Source: Mycobacterium conspicuum (lineage in GTDB: Bacteria > Actinomycetota > Actinomycetes > Mycobacteriales > Mycobacteriaceae). From it: DNA of 64,000 nt. This document shows positions 7,757 to 15,208 of this stretch, one piece after another. Below the pieces are notes generated by a model. That model was not told the DNA's origin. It saw nothing but the letters and a program-made list of their open reading frames with translations, and searched no databases. Positions within the stretch are counted from its first letter, which is position 1; every line of letters starts with the position of its first letter. Position numbers and translations under genes: made by a program. The DNA lies in the NCBI RefSeq assembly GCF_010730195.1, contig NZ_AP022613.1, positions 2,976,001 to 3,040,000 of the forward strand, read 5' to 3'.

Positions 7757-8298
7757 GACCGCCCGAACCCGGCCGCAACGCGCTGCTGGACGCCGGACAG
7801 CGCCTGCTGAGCACCTCCGACCTCGCCAGGATCTCCGTCAACGCGATCGTCGCCGAGGCGGGTATGGCCAAGGGCAGCTTCTATCAGCACTGGCCCAGCC
7901 GAACCGACTACGTGCGGGCACTGCACGTCCGATTCCACGACCAGCTGGAGGAATCGATCGTCGCCGCCATGGCCGACCTGCCGCCCGGGCGAGACCGGCT
8001 CCAGGCGGGGCTCACGGCCTACCTCGACGGGTGCCTGGCGGATGCGGCCACCAAAGCGCTGCTCGTGCAGTCGCGCACCGAGGCCGGGCTCAGCGACCTG
8101 GTTACGGCACGTAACGAGACCGGCGCCACGCTGTTGCTGCCCGATCTGGTCGCGCTCGAGTGGTCGCGACCGGAACCGATCGCCGCGCTGCTCGTCGCGG
8201 CCATCGCCGAAATCGCCCTGGTCGAGCTCGCCGCCGGAAAGCCCGACAAGGCGTTGCGCGACGGGCTGATTCGGCTGGCCACCGGCGACCGGGGCTAA
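7753..8298 (+). CDS. TetR-family transcriptional repressor
   Basis: A 181-residue TetR protein. The N-terminal helix-turn-helix is RNALLDAGQRLLSTSDL followed by ISVNAIVAEAGMAKGSFYQHWPSRTDYV, and the rest is an all-helical ligand domain. The GTG at 7753 overlaps the stop of the DUF962 gene by four bases (GTGA), which fixes the start. The palindrome at 7355-7384, at the head of its own operon and next to the divergent hydrolase, is the probable operator, giving autorepression plus control of the hydrolase. The ligand is unknown, possibly a fatty acid or ester. Confidence 0.9.
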   Translation: MRPPEPGRNALLDAGQRLLSTSDLARISVNAIVAEAGMAKGSFYQHWPSRTDYVRALHVRFHDQLEESIVAAMADLPPGRDRLQAGLTAYLDGCLADAATKALLVQSRTEAGLSDLVTARNETGATLLLPDLVALEWSRPEPIAALLVAAIAEIALVELAAGKPDKALRDGLIRLATGDRG

Positions 8299-8895
8299 TC
8301 AGGCCAGCGCGGCAAACCCGGAGCGCACCAAATCCAGGCTCGCCGCCACGAGCTCACCCAGGTCGTCGGCGCAACCATTGCGGCCCCAGTTCTCGACCGC
8401 CACCACCAGTGCCGCCGCCAGAGCCGACCCTGCCACCTCCGCGGCCAGGTCGACGTTCGCCGCGTCGTGATTGCGCCTTCTGACGAACGCGGTCAGCACG
8501 TCGGCGAAAGACGCCTGCACCACCCGCAGATGGCTCGCGATCCGGTCGGCGTCGATCAGCTCGGCGCGGGCGGTCGCGGCCTGGCGGACCACCTCGAGGT
8601 CGTGCGGGAAGGCCGCGACGCTGGCCAGGACCGCGTCGAACAGGGACTCACCGGCCGGGCGCCGGGCAAGGGCGTCGGCCAGCCATTGCAGCTGCGTCTC
8701 GTAGTCCTGGAACAGCACCGCTTCCTTGGTGGGGAAGTGCCGGAAGAACGTCCGCTCGGTGACGCCGGCTTCGGCGGCCAGCTCCGTCACCGTGACGTTG
8801 GAAAACCCCTTGCGGGCGAAGCATTTCAGCGCGGCCTGGCGAAGCGCCTCATGCGTCGATCGTCGGCGCTGTTCGTGACGGTTTATCGCAGACAC
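8299..8895 (-). CDS. TetR-family transcriptional regulator
   Basis: A 198-residue TetR protein. The DNA-binding unit is RRSTHEALRQAALKCFARKGF and VTVTELAAEAGVTERTFFRHFPTKEAVLF, with a helical C-terminal domain. It begins at a GTG at 8895 with a GGAAG directly abutting the start, so it may be leaderless or poorly initiated. It converges on the preceding TetR with no gap between stops. It is divergent from the flavoprotein gene across only 37 bases that contain two TGTCA palindromes, so it very probably represses that gene and itself. Confidence 0.9.
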   Translation of the reverse strand: MSAINRHEQRRRSTHEALRQAALKCFARKGFSNVTVTELAAEAGVTERTFFRHFPTKEAVLFQDYETQLQWLADALARRPAGESLFDAVLASVAAFPHDLEVVRQAATARAELIDADRIASHLRVVQASFADVLTAFVRRRNHDAANVDLAAEVAGSALAAALVVAVENWGRNGCADDLGELVAASLDLVRSGFAALA

Positions 8896-8904
8896 CTTCC
8901 AATC

Positions 8905-8940
8905 ATGTCAGTACTGACATATTCTGTCACGCATGACAGA
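8905..8940. promoter_or_regulatory. Twin palindromic operators between TetR and flavoprotein genes
   Basis: ATGTCAGTACTGACAT at 8905-8920 is a perfect 16-base palindrome. TCTGTCA (8923-8929) and TGACAGA (8934-8940) form a second inverted repeat with a four-base spacer. Both contain TGTCA half sites. The second spans the ATG of the flavoprotein gene at 8933. The adjacent TetR is the expected ligand. Confidence 0.8.
8920..8925 (+). promoter_or_regulatory. -10 element of a leaderless promoter
   Basis: TATTCT (TANNNT) ends seven bases before the ATG at 8933, the usual spacing for leaderless mycobacterial transcripts. It lies between and overlaps the two operators. Confidence 0.5.
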
Positions 8941-10492
8941 TTATGACGCGATCGTCGTGGGTGCCGGGCACAACGGGCTGGCCGCCGCGGCGATTCTGCA
9001 ACGGGCCGGCCTGCGCACCGTGTGCCTGGAGGCGAACACCTACGCCGGGGGGATGGCCGCAACGGTCGAATTGATCGACGGCTTCCGCTACGAGATCGCC
9101 GGATCGGTGAAGTTCCCGATGGCCAGCCAGATCACCAAGGACCTGGGGCTCGACACGCTGCCCGAGATCGAGCCGGACGTGATGTCGATCAACATCGGCG
9201 AAAACGGCGAAGAGCCGATGGTCTTCTATCGCGACCCGATGCAGCTGATGACCCATCTCGGCGAGAAGCACGGCGTCGAGGCCGTCATGGGCATGGCCGA
9301 GCTGATCGCCTGGAGCCAGGGGCCGGCAAAGGCGCTGGGGCGCTTTGACGTTCGCCAGCCCCCCAAAACCCTCGACGAAATGTACGCGTGCGCGGCCAAC
9401 GAGGCCGAACGCCGCGCGATTCACGAAGTCCTGTTCGGCTCGGCGATGGACGTGATCGACCGATACCTGCCGGACAAGGACAAGCACGCCGTCATGCGCG
9501 GCATGCTGGCGTTTCTGGCCGTCAACTCCACCTATCGCGGACCCTATACCCCCGGCAGCGCAACGTGTTTGGCGTTCGCGCTCGCGGTGCCGGACGACAG
9601 CACCGCGATGATGAGCAAGCTCAAGGGCGGAATCGGCGCACTCACCGAACACCTGCACGAGCTCTTCGTTGCCCACGGCGGGGAAATCAAATTCCGCACC
9701 AAGGTGGAGCAGATTCTGGTCGAGAAGGGCACGGTGCAGGGCGTTCGCCTGCGCGACGGGTCGACGATCACCGCCCCGATCGTGGTATCCAACCTCTCGC
9801 CCGACGTCACGCTCACCGAGCTCATCGCGCCCGAACACGTTCCGGCGGAACTGGTCTCGCGGGTTTCCGACCGCGACCACCGCGCGTCCTTCGTGCAACT
9901 GCACTTCGCTCTGGACGGGTTGCCCAAGTTCGCGCCGCCGTATGAGTTCCTCAACGAGGAGGGCATGCAGCAGTCGGTCGGCATCTTCGGTTCACCCGAG
10001 GAGCAGCAACGGCAGTGGGAGATGTGTCGGCGGGGGCTGGTGCCGGACAATCCGTCGATGGGCATGCAGATCCCGTCGGTGCACGATCCCGGCATGGCGC
10101 CGCCCGGGAAGCACGCGGCGAGCGCGTTCGCCTACGCCTTCCCGGTGGAAGTCGGCCGAGAGCAGCATGGGCACCTGAAAAAGGAGATGACCCAACGTGT
10201 TATCGACAAGATCACCCGGTTCGCCCCGAACTTCAAGGACATCGTGATCCGCCACATCACGTTTGCGCCTTATCACATGAACACCATGTTCGGTGCGCCC
10301 GCCGGCGACTTTTGCCACGGTCTGCTGCACCCCGACCTGATGGGGCCAAATCGACCCGGGCCCAAGGGATTCCTGGACATGCCGATTCCGATCGACGGCC
10401 TCTACCTCGGCGGTGCGGGATGCCACGGCGGCCCGGGTATCACCTTCACCCCCGGGTACAACGCGGGCTATCAGGTGCTCGACGACCAGTAG
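8933..10492 (+). CDS. Phytoene desaturase-like FAD-dependent oxidoreductase
   Basis: A 519-residue flavoprotein of the CrtI/amine-oxidase type. The N terminus YDAIVVGAGHNGLAAAAILQRAG is the dinucleotide-binding G-x-G-x-x-G motif, followed by an LEANTYAGGMA block. GGIGALTEHLHELFVAHGGEI is the conserved substrate/FAD segment, and the C-terminal GLYLGGAGCHGGPGITFTPGYNAG closes the FAD site. It could act on a polyisoprenoid, carotenoid or retinoid-like lipid, but no crtB or other carotenoid gene is nearby. The ATG at 8933 lacks a ribosome site and follows a -10 by seven bases, so translation is probably leaderless. The divergent TetR is its likely repressor. Confidence 0.88.
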   Translation: MTDYDAIVVGAGHNGLAAAAILQRAGLRTVCLEANTYAGGMAATVELIDGFRYEIAGSVKFPMASQITKDLGLDTLPEIEPDVMSINIGENGEEPMVFYRDPMQLMTHLGEKHGVEAVMGMAELIAWSQGPAKALGRFDVRQPPKTLDEMYACAANEAERRAIHEVLFGSAMDVIDRYLPDKDKHAVMRGMLAFLAVNSTYRGPYTPGSATCLAFALAVPDDSTAMMSKLKGGIGALTEHLHELFVAHGGEIKFRTKVEQILVEKGTVQGVRLRDGSTITAPIVVSNLSPDVTLTELIAPEHVPAELVSRVSDRDHRASFVQLHFALDGLPKFAPPYEFLNEEGMQQSVGIFGSPEEQQRQWEMCRRGLVPDNPSMGMQIPSVHDPGMAPPGKHAASAFAYAFPVEVGREQHGHLKKEMTQRVIDKITRFAPNFKDIVIRHITFAPYHMNTMFGAPAGDFCHGLLHPDLMGPNRPGPKGFLDMPIPIDGLYLGGAGCHGGPGITFTPGYNAGYQVLDDQ

Positions 10493-10496
10493 GCCG

Positions 10497-11018
10497 TCAC
10501 GCCCCGAACGTTCCGACCAGCTGGGCCTGTCCGGTCGCCGCGCCGGCGATCGTGCGCGCCGCCTGACCGGCGGCCTGTCCACCGGGCAGCTGATAGCCGG
10601 CCGGGAGCTGATAGAGCGTGAATCGATAATGGTGCAGCCCGGTGCCCGCCGGCGGGCAGGGCCCGTTGTATCCGGCCTGTCCGGCCGAGTTCGGCACCGC
10701 GCTGCCGCCACCCGGGATCTGGCCATCGCCGCTGCTGCCCGAGCCGGGGGCGATTCCGGTCACGATCCAATGCACGTACACCCCGCCGGGAGCATCCACG
10801 TCGTCGACAACCAGGGCCGCGCCCGACGGCGTCGACCAGGCCAACGGCGGCGCGACATCGGCCCCCCTGCAGGTGTATTGCGCGGGTATCGGCGCCCCGT
10901 TGGCGAAGGCGGGACTCGTGATCGTCAGTGGCCCGGATGGCGCCGCCGCGCTGGTGCCACCGGAGCCGACCACCGCCAGACCCGCGAAAAGGACGATCAT
11001 TCGCCGAGCGGAATTCAT
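10497..11018 (-). CDS. Exported PEBP-family protein (YbhB/Rv1910c-LppC type)
   Basis: A 173-residue phosphatidylethanolamine-binding-protein-like protein. An Arg-containing N terminus and a hydrophobic core ending in TSAAAPSG form a signal peptide. The mature part has FANGAPIPAQYTCRGADVAPPL, LVVDDVDAPGGVYVHWIV (the D-x-D-x-P ligand pocket) and GYNGPCPPAGTGLHHYRFTLY, all PEBP hallmarks. M. tuberculosis has similar genes (Rv1910c, and lppC/Rv1911c) directly before fadB5, in line with the order here. There is no lipobox Cys after the signal, so it is more likely secreted than lipidated. Its ligand is unknown. Confidence 0.85.
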   Translation of the reverse strand: MNSARRMIVLFAGLAVVGSGGTSAAAPSGPLTITSPAFANGAPIPAQYTCRGADVAPPLAWSTPSGAALVVDDVDAPGGVYVHWIVTGIAPGSGSSGDGQIPGGGSAVPNSAGQAGYNGPCPPAGTGLHHYRFTLYQLPAGYQLPGGQAAGQAARTIAGAATGQAQLVGTFGA

Positions 11019-11020
11019 CG

Positions 11021-11467
11021 CTATTTGCCGCCCTTTTTGACCGCCAGCACTCGTTTGCGCAGGCCGTCGGTCGCCGTGTCCATCAAGCCCTTGGCTCCCT
11101 TCTTGATCAAGAATCCCGGCACGGGCACGCTCAGGTCAATGGTGAGGTCGAACTGCAGCCGAGTGGAATCGCCCTCGGGGGTCAGCGTGTACCGGGCATC
11201 TTGCCTGCGTTGTTGTTTGGCGCTGACCAGCGTCCAGCTCACTCCGTCGTCGTGCACCGAGTATTTCAACACCTGCTCATCGCTGACGCCCACGACTTTC
11301 ACGACCTGGCGGGACTTGCTCGGATGGCCCTGGTCGTCGCGCTCCAGGATCTCCACGCTCTTATGCGCCGAGGACCATTCGGGTAGTGATTCGAGGTCGA
11401 ACAATACGTCCATGATTTCGTCCGGCGTCGCCTCGATGACGACTTCACGGGAATCGCTGACAGCCAT
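11021..11467 (-). CDS. SRPBCC (polyketide cyclase/START-like) protein
   Basis: A 148-residue SRPBCC-fold protein. The opening REVVIEATPDEIMDVLFDLESLPEW, a central alternating strand region and a long C-terminal helix (KGAKGLMDTATDGLRKRVLAV) are typical. Such proteins bind hydrophobic ligands; no catalytic residues are evident. The ATG at 11467 was chosen because the fold begins immediately after it. It lies between fadB5 and the PEBP gene, two bases before the latter, so the three probably form one transcript. Confidence 0.8.
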   Translation of the reverse strand: MAVSDSREVVIEATPDEIMDVLFDLESLPEWSSAHKSVEILERDDQGHPSKSRQVVKVVGVSDEQVLKYSVHDDGVSWTLVSAKQQRRQDARYTLTPEGDSTRLQFDLTIDLSVPVPGFLIKKGAKGLMDTATDGLRKRVLAVKKGGK

Positions 11468-11504
11468 GCGGGACGCATAGCCGCCGGGGCAGCCATCCAA
11501 ACGC

Positions 11505-12509
11505 TTACGGCACCAGCACGACCTTGCCGATGTTCTCCCGCGCGGCCAGGATCCGGTGCGCCTCGGGCGCCTCGGCGAAGGGCACGGCGGCGTGCACGAT
11601 CGGGGCGGCGGTGCCGTCGTCGAGCGCCTTTTTCAACGGAGTGATCCAGGGCTCGAGGGTGCCGCGATCGTCCCACAGCCGCAACATGTTCAGGCCGATC
11701 ACGGCCTTGGACTCGGAGAGTTGGTCGAGCAGGTTGAATCCGCGCAGCATGGCCAACGCCTGCGGCGCCGCCGTGCGCAGCGAGCGTTTCTCGCCCTGCT
11801 GCAGGTTCGAAATCCCATAGCCGACAAGCCTTCCGCCCGGACGCAGCAGAGCATAGGACCGCCGCAGCGACGTGCCACCGAGCGCGTCGAGCACCAAATC
11901 GTAGGGGCCCAGGCCCTTCCACCAGCCGTCGCGGCGGTAGTCGATGGCGCGGTCCACACCCAGCTCGGTCAGCTTCTGATGCTTGCCGGGCGACGCGGTG
12001 CCGTGCACCTCCGCCCCGGCGGCCTTGGCAAATTGGATCGCCGCGATTCCGACGCCGCCGGCCGCGGCGTGGATCAACACCCGCTCGCCGGCGCGCAGCG
12101 ACCCGTAGCCGTGCAGGGCTGCCCATGCGGTCGCGTAGTTGACCGGAACGGCGGCGCCCTGTTCGAAGCTCACCGCCTCGGGCAGCGTCACCGAGTCGCT
12201 GGCCGACACGTTGACGATTTCGGCGTAGCCGCCGAAACGGGTTCCGGCCAAGACCCGTTCGCCGACTCTGCCCGGATCGACACCGTCGCCGACGGCCTCG
12301 ACGGTGCCGGCGACTTCGTAGCCGACCACCGCCGGTAGCTTCGGCGCGTCCGGGTAGAGCCCGACGCGCGCCATGTGATCGGCGAAGTTCACCCCGGCGG
12401 CTCGCACCCCGATGCGCAGCTGGCCCGGGCCGGGCGGTGGCGGGTCGGGCCGCTGCTGAACCTGGAGGACCGACGGGTCGCCGTGTTTGGTGATGACTAC
12501 TGCGCGCAT
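11505..12509 (-). CDS. fadB5: Quinone oxidoreductase-like MDR dehydrogenase (FadB5 orthologue)
   Basis: A 334-residue zinc-independent medium-chain dehydrogenase/reductase. The N-terminal GroES-like domain (HGDPSVLQV, GVRAAGVNFADHMARVG, GYEVAGTVEAVG) precedes a Rossmann domain with VLIHAAAGGVGIAAIQFAKAAG, where AAGGVG is the NADPH motif. Zinc ligands are absent, as in the quinone reductase subfamily. Length and neighbourhood (PEBP gene, then a metallo-beta-lactamase-like gene and aceA2) match M. tuberculosis fadB5 (Rv1912c). The physiological substrate is not established. Three bases separate it from the upstream SRPBCC gene. Confidence 0.85.
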   Translation of the reverse strand: MRAVVITKHGDPSVLQVQQRPDPPPPGPGQLRIGVRAAGVNFADHMARVGLYPDAPKLPAVVGYEVAGTVEAVGDGVDPGRVGERVLAGTRFGGYAEIVNVSASDSVTLPEAVSFEQGAAVPVNYATAWAALHGYGSLRAGERVLIHAAAGGVGIAAIQFAKAAGAEVHGTASPGKHQKLTELGVDRAIDYRRDGWWKGLGPYDLVLDALGGTSLRRSYALLRPGGRLVGYGISNLQQGEKRSLRTAAPQALAMLRGFNLLDQLSESKAVIGLNMLRLWDDRGTLEPWITPLKKALDDGTAAPIVHAAVPFAEAPEAHRILAARENIGKVVLVP

Positions 12510-12512
12510 CGC

Positions 12513-12902
12513 TTAGCTCCTGACTTCGGCAAGGCGGGGCAGAACCACGTCGCGCCACCCGGCGCCCATGCGCTTGAACGCATCGGCCATTCGGTGGTCG
12601 TCCAGGTCAAAGCCGCTGTGTTCCAGGAATACTCGTGTCCCAGTGCCTTCGGCTTCGAGCCGCCAGGTTAGCGTCCACGCCGGGGTGAAGGTGTAGACGA
12701 AGCGGTGCGGCGGGTCGACTTCGATGACCTTGCAGGGCTGCTTGCCGTAGCCGGGCATGTCGAGGGTGAATTGGTGTCCCACCACCGCGGCAACCTCGCC
12801 CTCGGCCCACCACTGGCGCAGCAACTCCGGCTCGGTCAACAGGCGCCACACCGCCTCGGGAGGGGCCGCGACGAATTGGTCCACGCGGATGGTCTCGGTC
12901 AT
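12513..12902 (-). CDS. AHSA1-type SRPBCC protein, partner of ArsR
   Basis: A 129-residue protein of the Aha1-C-terminal-like SRPBCC group. VDQFVAAPPEAVWRLLTEPELLRQWWAEG, the PHRFVYTFTPAW strand and HSGFDLDD followed by GAGWRDVVLPRL are the standard pattern. The ATG at 12902 overlaps the ArsR stop by four bases (ATGA). ArsR-SRPBCC pairs are frequent in actinobacteria, and the SRPBCC partner is thought to sense or handle the small molecule to which the ArsR responds, although ligands are mostly unknown. Confidence 0.85.
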   Translation of the reverse strand: MTETIRVDQFVAAPPEAVWRLLTEPELLRQWWAEGEVAAVVGHQFTLDMPGYGKQPCKVIEVDPPHRFVYTFTPAWTLTWRLEAEGTGTRVFLEHSGFDLDDHRMADAFKRMGAGWRDVVLPRLAEVRS

Positions 12903-13234
12903 TGCTGCTCCTCTGCCGCCTCGGCGAGCGCGGCCAAGCGCGCGCGCCAGAACTTTTCGAACGGATGCAACCACTCACCCAGCGCGGCCAGCGGTTCCGC
13001 GGTCAAGCGGTAGATGCGCCGACGGCCGTGCGCCTCGTCGGCGACTAACCCGGCGTCACGCAGCACCTTGAGGTGCTCGGCGACGGCGGGCCGGCTGAGC
13101 TCGAACCGGTCGCTGAGTTCCCCGGCGGAAAGCGGCTGGCCGGTGAGAATCTCGAGCAGTTGCCGCCGTACCGGGTTGGCCAGCGCCGCGAAGACGTCGC
13201 AAATGCGGTCACCGGCGCCATCGAGGTCAGCCAC
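12899..13234 (-). CDS. ArsR-family transcriptional regulator
   Basis: A 111-residue winged-helix protein. ICDVFAALANPVRRQLLEILTGQPLSAGELSDRF and ELSRPAVAEHLKVLRDAGLVADEAHGRRRIYRLT are the characteristic helices, recognition helix and wing. No ELCVCDL-type metal site is present, so it is probably not a metal sensor. It is the first gene of a two-gene operon with the SRPBCC protein and is divergent from the metallo-beta-lactamase-fold gene. A 20-base palindrome 12 bases upstream of its start is the likely operator. Confidence 0.9.
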   Translation of the reverse strand: MADLDGAGDRICDVFAALANPVRRQLLEILTGQPLSAGELSDRFELSRPAVAEHLKVLRDAGLVADEAHGRRRIYRLTAEPLAALGEWLHPFEKFWRARLAALAEAAEEQQ

Positions 13235-13246
13235 GAAGTCGAATAT

Positions 13247-13266
13247 ATGTCGGAAATTCCCGACAT
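13247..13266. promoter_or_regulatory. ArsR-type operator, 20-base palindrome
   Basis: ATGTCGG (13247-13253) and CCGACAT (13260-13266) are exact inverted arms around AAATTC. Only one symmetric pair in the 20 bases mismatches. It lies between the divergent ArsR operon and the MBL-fold gene. Confidence 0.75.
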
Positions 13267-13305
13267 GTCAACACTCGACGGTTCGGTGCGGTTAGCCTCC
13301 CAGTT

Positions 13306-14028
13306 ATGCACTACGACTGGGAGCGGCTGACCGACACCGTGCATCGCTGCCGGCTGCCGTTCTGCGACGTCACGATCGGGCTGGTGTGCAGCGACGGCGG
13401 AACGCTGGTCGTCGACACCGGAACCACGCTCATCGAAGCGGCCGCGATCGACGCCGATATCCGGCAGATCGCAGCGTGCCCGGTGACGCATATTGTGTTG
13501 ACACACAAGCACTTTGATCACGTCCTAGGCTCGTCGCAGTTTGCCGGAGCGGAGATCTTCTGCGCACCCGAGGTTGTGGCATACCTGTCGTCGGCAACCG
13601 ACCACCTTCGCCGTCACGCGGTTAGCTACGGCGCGGACGCCGACGAGGTCGACCGCGCGATCGCCGCCCTGCGGCCACCACGACACGGGATCTACGACGG
13701 CGCCATTGATCTCGGGGATCGTACGGTGGAGATCACCCACCTGGGCCGCGGCCACACCACGGCGGACCTTGTCGTCGTGGTGCCGGCCCCAGACCGCGAG
13801 GACGGCCCGCCCGTCGTCTTCACCGGCGATCTCGTCGAGGAATCCGCGGACCCGTATATCGACGCCGATTCGGATCTACCGGCCTGGCCGGCCACACTTG
13901 ATCGCTTGCTCGAAGCCGGGGGACCGGACGCCAGCTACGTACCGGGTCATGGCAGCGTCGTCGACGCCGAGTTCGTCCGGCGGCAACGAGATTGGTTGCG
14001 GGAGCGGGTAAGTCGCGAAACCCGTTGA
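13306..14028 (+). CDS. Metallo-beta-lactamase-fold hydrolase (Rv1913 orthologue)
   Basis: A 240-residue MBL-fold protein. The metal motif THKHFDH (H-x-H-x-D-H) follows the strand GGTLVVDTGTTL. The later ligands lie in GRGHTTADLVV (His), FTGDLVEE (Asp) and VPGHGS (His), so the dinuclear zinc or iron site is complete. The order fadB5, this gene, Rv1914c-like gene, aceA2 matches M. tuberculosis Rv1912c-Rv1916. It may hydrolyse a thioester, lactone or other ester. The ATG at 13306 is followed at once by the fold core. It shares an upstream region with the ArsR operator. Confidence 0.85.
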   Translation: MHYDWERLTDTVHRCRLPFCDVTIGLVCSDGGTLVVDTGTTLIEAAAIDADIRQIAACPVTHIVLTHKHFDHVLGSSQFAGAEIFCAPEVVAYLSSATDHLRRHAVSYGADADEVDRAIAALRPPRHGIYDGAIDLGDRTVEITHLGRGHTTADLVVVVPAPDREDGPPVVFTGDLVEESADPYIDADSDLPAWPATLDRLLEAGGPDASYVPGHGSVVDAEFVRRQRDWLRERVSRETR

Positions 14029-14035
14029 GCGCGAA

Positions 14036-14404
14036 CTATTTTGCTGTGCAGGCGGCGATGAGCGCATCCGGATCGGTCACGCTGATCCACAACTCCTTGA
14101 CCGTCGTCGACCTCTTCAAGATCTTGGCCTGTGCCGCTGGATCGATCATCAGCTTGACCAGACCCTTGTAGGACCCGTTGACCAGCCACCGGCCGAATGC
14201 ATAGTGCACGCCGGCCGCGTACACCCGCGTCGTGATCGGTTGCGCGCTTTTGATGGACGTCAAGGGAATCGCGGCCGAAAACGCCCACCCCATCTTGACG
14301 TGAAGTTCTCCGGCGTCGACCCGCAGCTCGCTGTTCTTAGGACCGAGCCCCAGGGGCACCGATAGGGGAAGAAACCAACGGTCGAAGCGCAATTCCGCCT
14401 GCAC
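14036..14404 (-). CDS. Conserved mycobacterial protein of unknown function (Rv1914c-like)
   Basis: A 122-residue soluble-looking protein beginning at a GTG. It opens with alternating polar and hydrophobic beta strands (AELRFDRWFLPLSVPLG, GELHVKMGWAFSAAIPL) and ends with a region around ELWISVTDPDALIAAC. There is no signal peptide. The position between the MBL-fold gene and aceA2 matches Rv1914c (135 residues). A PH-like or lipocalin-like beta fold is possible but unproved. Confidence 0.65.
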   Translation of the reverse strand: MQAELRFDRWFLPLSVPLGLGPKNSELRVDAGELHVKMGWAFSAAIPLTSIKSAQPITTRVYAAGVHYAFGRWLVNGSYKGLVKLMIDPAAQAKILKRSTTVKELWISVTDPDALIAACTAK

Positions 14405-14495
14405 GACAGACGACCATACTCGCGATTCATCTTGTCGGGACGGTTTTATTACTCTTCAAACAAATCCGCGATTCCCGACCGGAAAGCAAACGCGA

Positions 14496-15092
14496 ATGAT
14501 CGATGATCTACCGCTTCGTTGGGTTGTCACGGCACTGTTCGTGGCGAGCGCCGCCGAATGGGCCTTCGCGGTCGTCACCCAGCGCAGAGCGTGGACCGCA
14601 ATTGTCCGCTACGGATTGCATTTCATCATGTCGGTCGCCATGGCGATGATGGCCTGGCCGTGGGGCCCACAGTTGCCCACAATGGAAAGCGCCGTGTTTT
14701 TTCTATTGGCCGCGGCATGGTTCGTGATTGCCACCGCTTTTCTGTCGGAGCGAACCGTGGCGAAACGCGCCGAGTACGGCTATCACGCCCTGATGATGCT
14801 GGCGATGGCATGGATGGTCACGTTTATGGGTGGTCGCCTACCGGGTCATACGGTCGGCCACAACGAGATGCCACCGGACATGCCCGCGAGCGGCGGGCCG
14901 CCCTGGATCACGGCGGTCAACTGGTTCTGGTTCGCCGGATTGGCCGTCGCGGCGGTCTTCTGGGGCTACCGGTTCGCCGCTGAGCGATCGCACGACGGCG
15001 CGACGCGTCGTTGGTGGCTGGACAGCGCGGGCCAGGCGATGATGGCCGCCGGCATGGCTATCACGTTTGGCGCCATGCTGTTTCAGGGCTGA
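14496..15092 (+). CDS. DUF5134-like polytopic membrane protein
   Basis: A 198-residue integral membrane protein with about five or six hydrophobic segments. His and Met residues are spaced through the helices (GLHFIMSVAMAMMAWPWG, YGYHALMMLAMAWMVTFMGG), with a Gly/Pro/Met/His-rich loop GHTVGHNEMPPDMP. This His/Met composition is typical of the mycobacterial DUF5134 family, for which metal (copper) handling has been suggested by analogy only. It is a single gene between a minus-strand unknown and aceA2. Confidence 0.75.
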   Translation: MIDDLPLRWVVTALFVASAAEWAFAVVTQRRAWTAIVRYGLHFIMSVAMAMMAWPWGPQLPTMESAVFFLLAAAWFVIATAFLSERTVAKRAEYGYHALMMLAMAWMVTFMGGRLPGHTVGHNEMPPDMPASGGPPWITAVNWFWFAGLAVAAVFWGYRFAAERSHDGATRRWWLDSAGQAMMAAGMAITFGAMLFQG

Positions 15093-15159
15093 GCCGGCGC
15101 CAGACCATCGCCCCGGCCGGCGCACTCTTGGCGAGTGATTCAACTCACACGGTTCGGGA

Positions 15160-15165
15160 TACACT
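15160..15165 (+). promoter_or_regulatory. Possible -10 element for aceA2
   Basis: TACACT occurs 43 bases before the aceA2 start, with no convincing -35 but an imperfect GAGT/ACTC inverted repeat just upstream. Confidence 0.25.
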
Positions 15166-15208
15166 GCACTTCGTCAGTGGAATCCGGGCTGAACAGGAGC
15201 GTGAGCCC

